A DNA stretch of 15,294 nt from a bacterium UBP1_UBA4783. Lineage in GTDB: Bacteria; Krumholzibacteriota; Krumholzibacteriia; Krumholzibacteriales; Krumholzibacteriaceae. The notes beneath the pieces were generated by a model, which worked only from the letters and a program-made list of their open reading frames with translations, had not been told where the DNA came from and searched no databases. The translations under genes and the position numbers were made by a program. Each line of letters begins with the position of its first letter. Position 1 is the first letter of the stretch. This document shows, piece after piece, positions 15,030 to 15,294 of this stretch. The stretch lies in the NCBI GenBank assembly GCA_002403075.1, contig DHHB01000078.1, positions 286-15,579 of the forward strand. Direction: 5' to 3'.

Positions 15030-15294
15030 ATGCCTCGCTCCATCGCCTGGATTTCAGTCGCCCTCTGTATCTGCGCGGTCCTGCCCGCGCGCAATCTCGC
15101 CGGCGGCTTCCCGGCGCCGCTCGCCGGCGCGGGGGGCGGCCCGGACATTCTCTACGACCGGGTGCTGCCCCTTTCGGGCATCGATCGCTTCGACGGCCGC
15201 TCTGGCGCGGCCCCGGCCGGACTCGCGCTCTGGTCCCAGATCTACGACGAGCTCCACCGTGCTTCCGGCGGCCGGATGCCCCCGATCCCCCTGC
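15030..15294 (+). CDS. Secreted protein of unknown function (3'-truncated)
   Basis: The first 88 codons of a gene that runs off the window. ATG 15030 follows a strong GGGGGAG ribosome binding site at 15020-15026. The product has a signal peptide: MPRSIAW, then a hydrophobic stretch to about residue 20, with cleavage likely around AGG-F at 26. The mature start is rich in Gly, Ala and Pro, then becomes more ordinary (DILYDRVLPLSGIDRFDGR, WSQIYDELHRAS). I recognise no family in this fragment. It is transcribed away from the radical SAM operon, and an exported or outer-membrane location is inferred. Confidence 0.7.
   Translation, partial: MPRSIAWISVALCICAVLPARNLAGGFPAPLAGAGGGPDILYDRVLPLSGIDRFDGRSGAAPAGLALWSQIYDELHRASGGRMPPIPL

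Noticed and set aside
1..15294. tRNA or rRNA genes, CRISPR arrays, insertion sequences
   Set aside because: I saw no repeated spacer pattern, transposase or structured RNA gene; nearly all of the window is accounted for by protein genes.

Overview
The window comes from a GC-rich Gram-negative bacterium. Evidence for this is the strong G/C bias at third codon positions, good Shine-Dalgarno sites, and a secreted protein ending in an Omp85/BamA-type barrel with a C-terminal Phe. I cannot place it taxonomically. The gene style resembles uncultured FCB-type candidate phyla, but that is only an impression. TGA is the ordinary stop codon of most genes here.

Positions 1-7399 (+) hold a tightly packed, partly overlapping operon: hdrA (5' end outside the window), mvhD, mvhG, mvhA, a hydrogenase maturation protease, hypA, hypB, hypC and hypD. 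Together they encode a group 3c (Mvh-type) cytoplasmic [NiFe] hydrogenase joined through MvhD to a heterodisulfide-reductase-like HdrA flavoprotein, plus most of its assembly machinery. Such complexes use H2 in flavin-based electron bifurcation, or run it in reverse. hypE and hypF are not in the window.

The main discovery is in mvhA. An in-frame TGA at 3216-3218 falls exactly on the second cysteine of the N-terminal L1 motif (RxCGxCxxxH). The frame stays open to 4490 with a full-length, well-conserved large subunit. A hairpin resembling a bacterial SECIS element (7-bp stem, 6-nt loop with G at loop position 2) lies 15 nt after the TGA, in a stretch of codons unusually rich in A/T third bases. 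The simplest reading is a selenoprotein with Sec64. Characterised [NiFeSe] hydrogenases carry Sec at the first Cys of the C-terminal L2 motif, a terminal Ni ligand. Here L2 is ordinary (DPCFSC) and Sec would replace a Ni-Fe bridging thiolate. A naive gene caller would split this gene in two.

Positions 7566-12611 (+) hold three unrelated genes: a 1015-aa outer-membrane protein joining a metallopeptidase-like domain, a TolB-like propeller and an Omp85-type barrel; a 469-aa protein with two ThyX-like halves whose active-site motifs are divided between them; and a small nitroreductase.

Positions 12670-14779 (-) hold a two-gene unit, a radical SAM protein followed by a GT4 glycosyltransferase, with a plausible sigma70-type promoter at 14855-14883. 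It is divergent from a secreted protein of unknown function that starts at 15030 and runs off the window.
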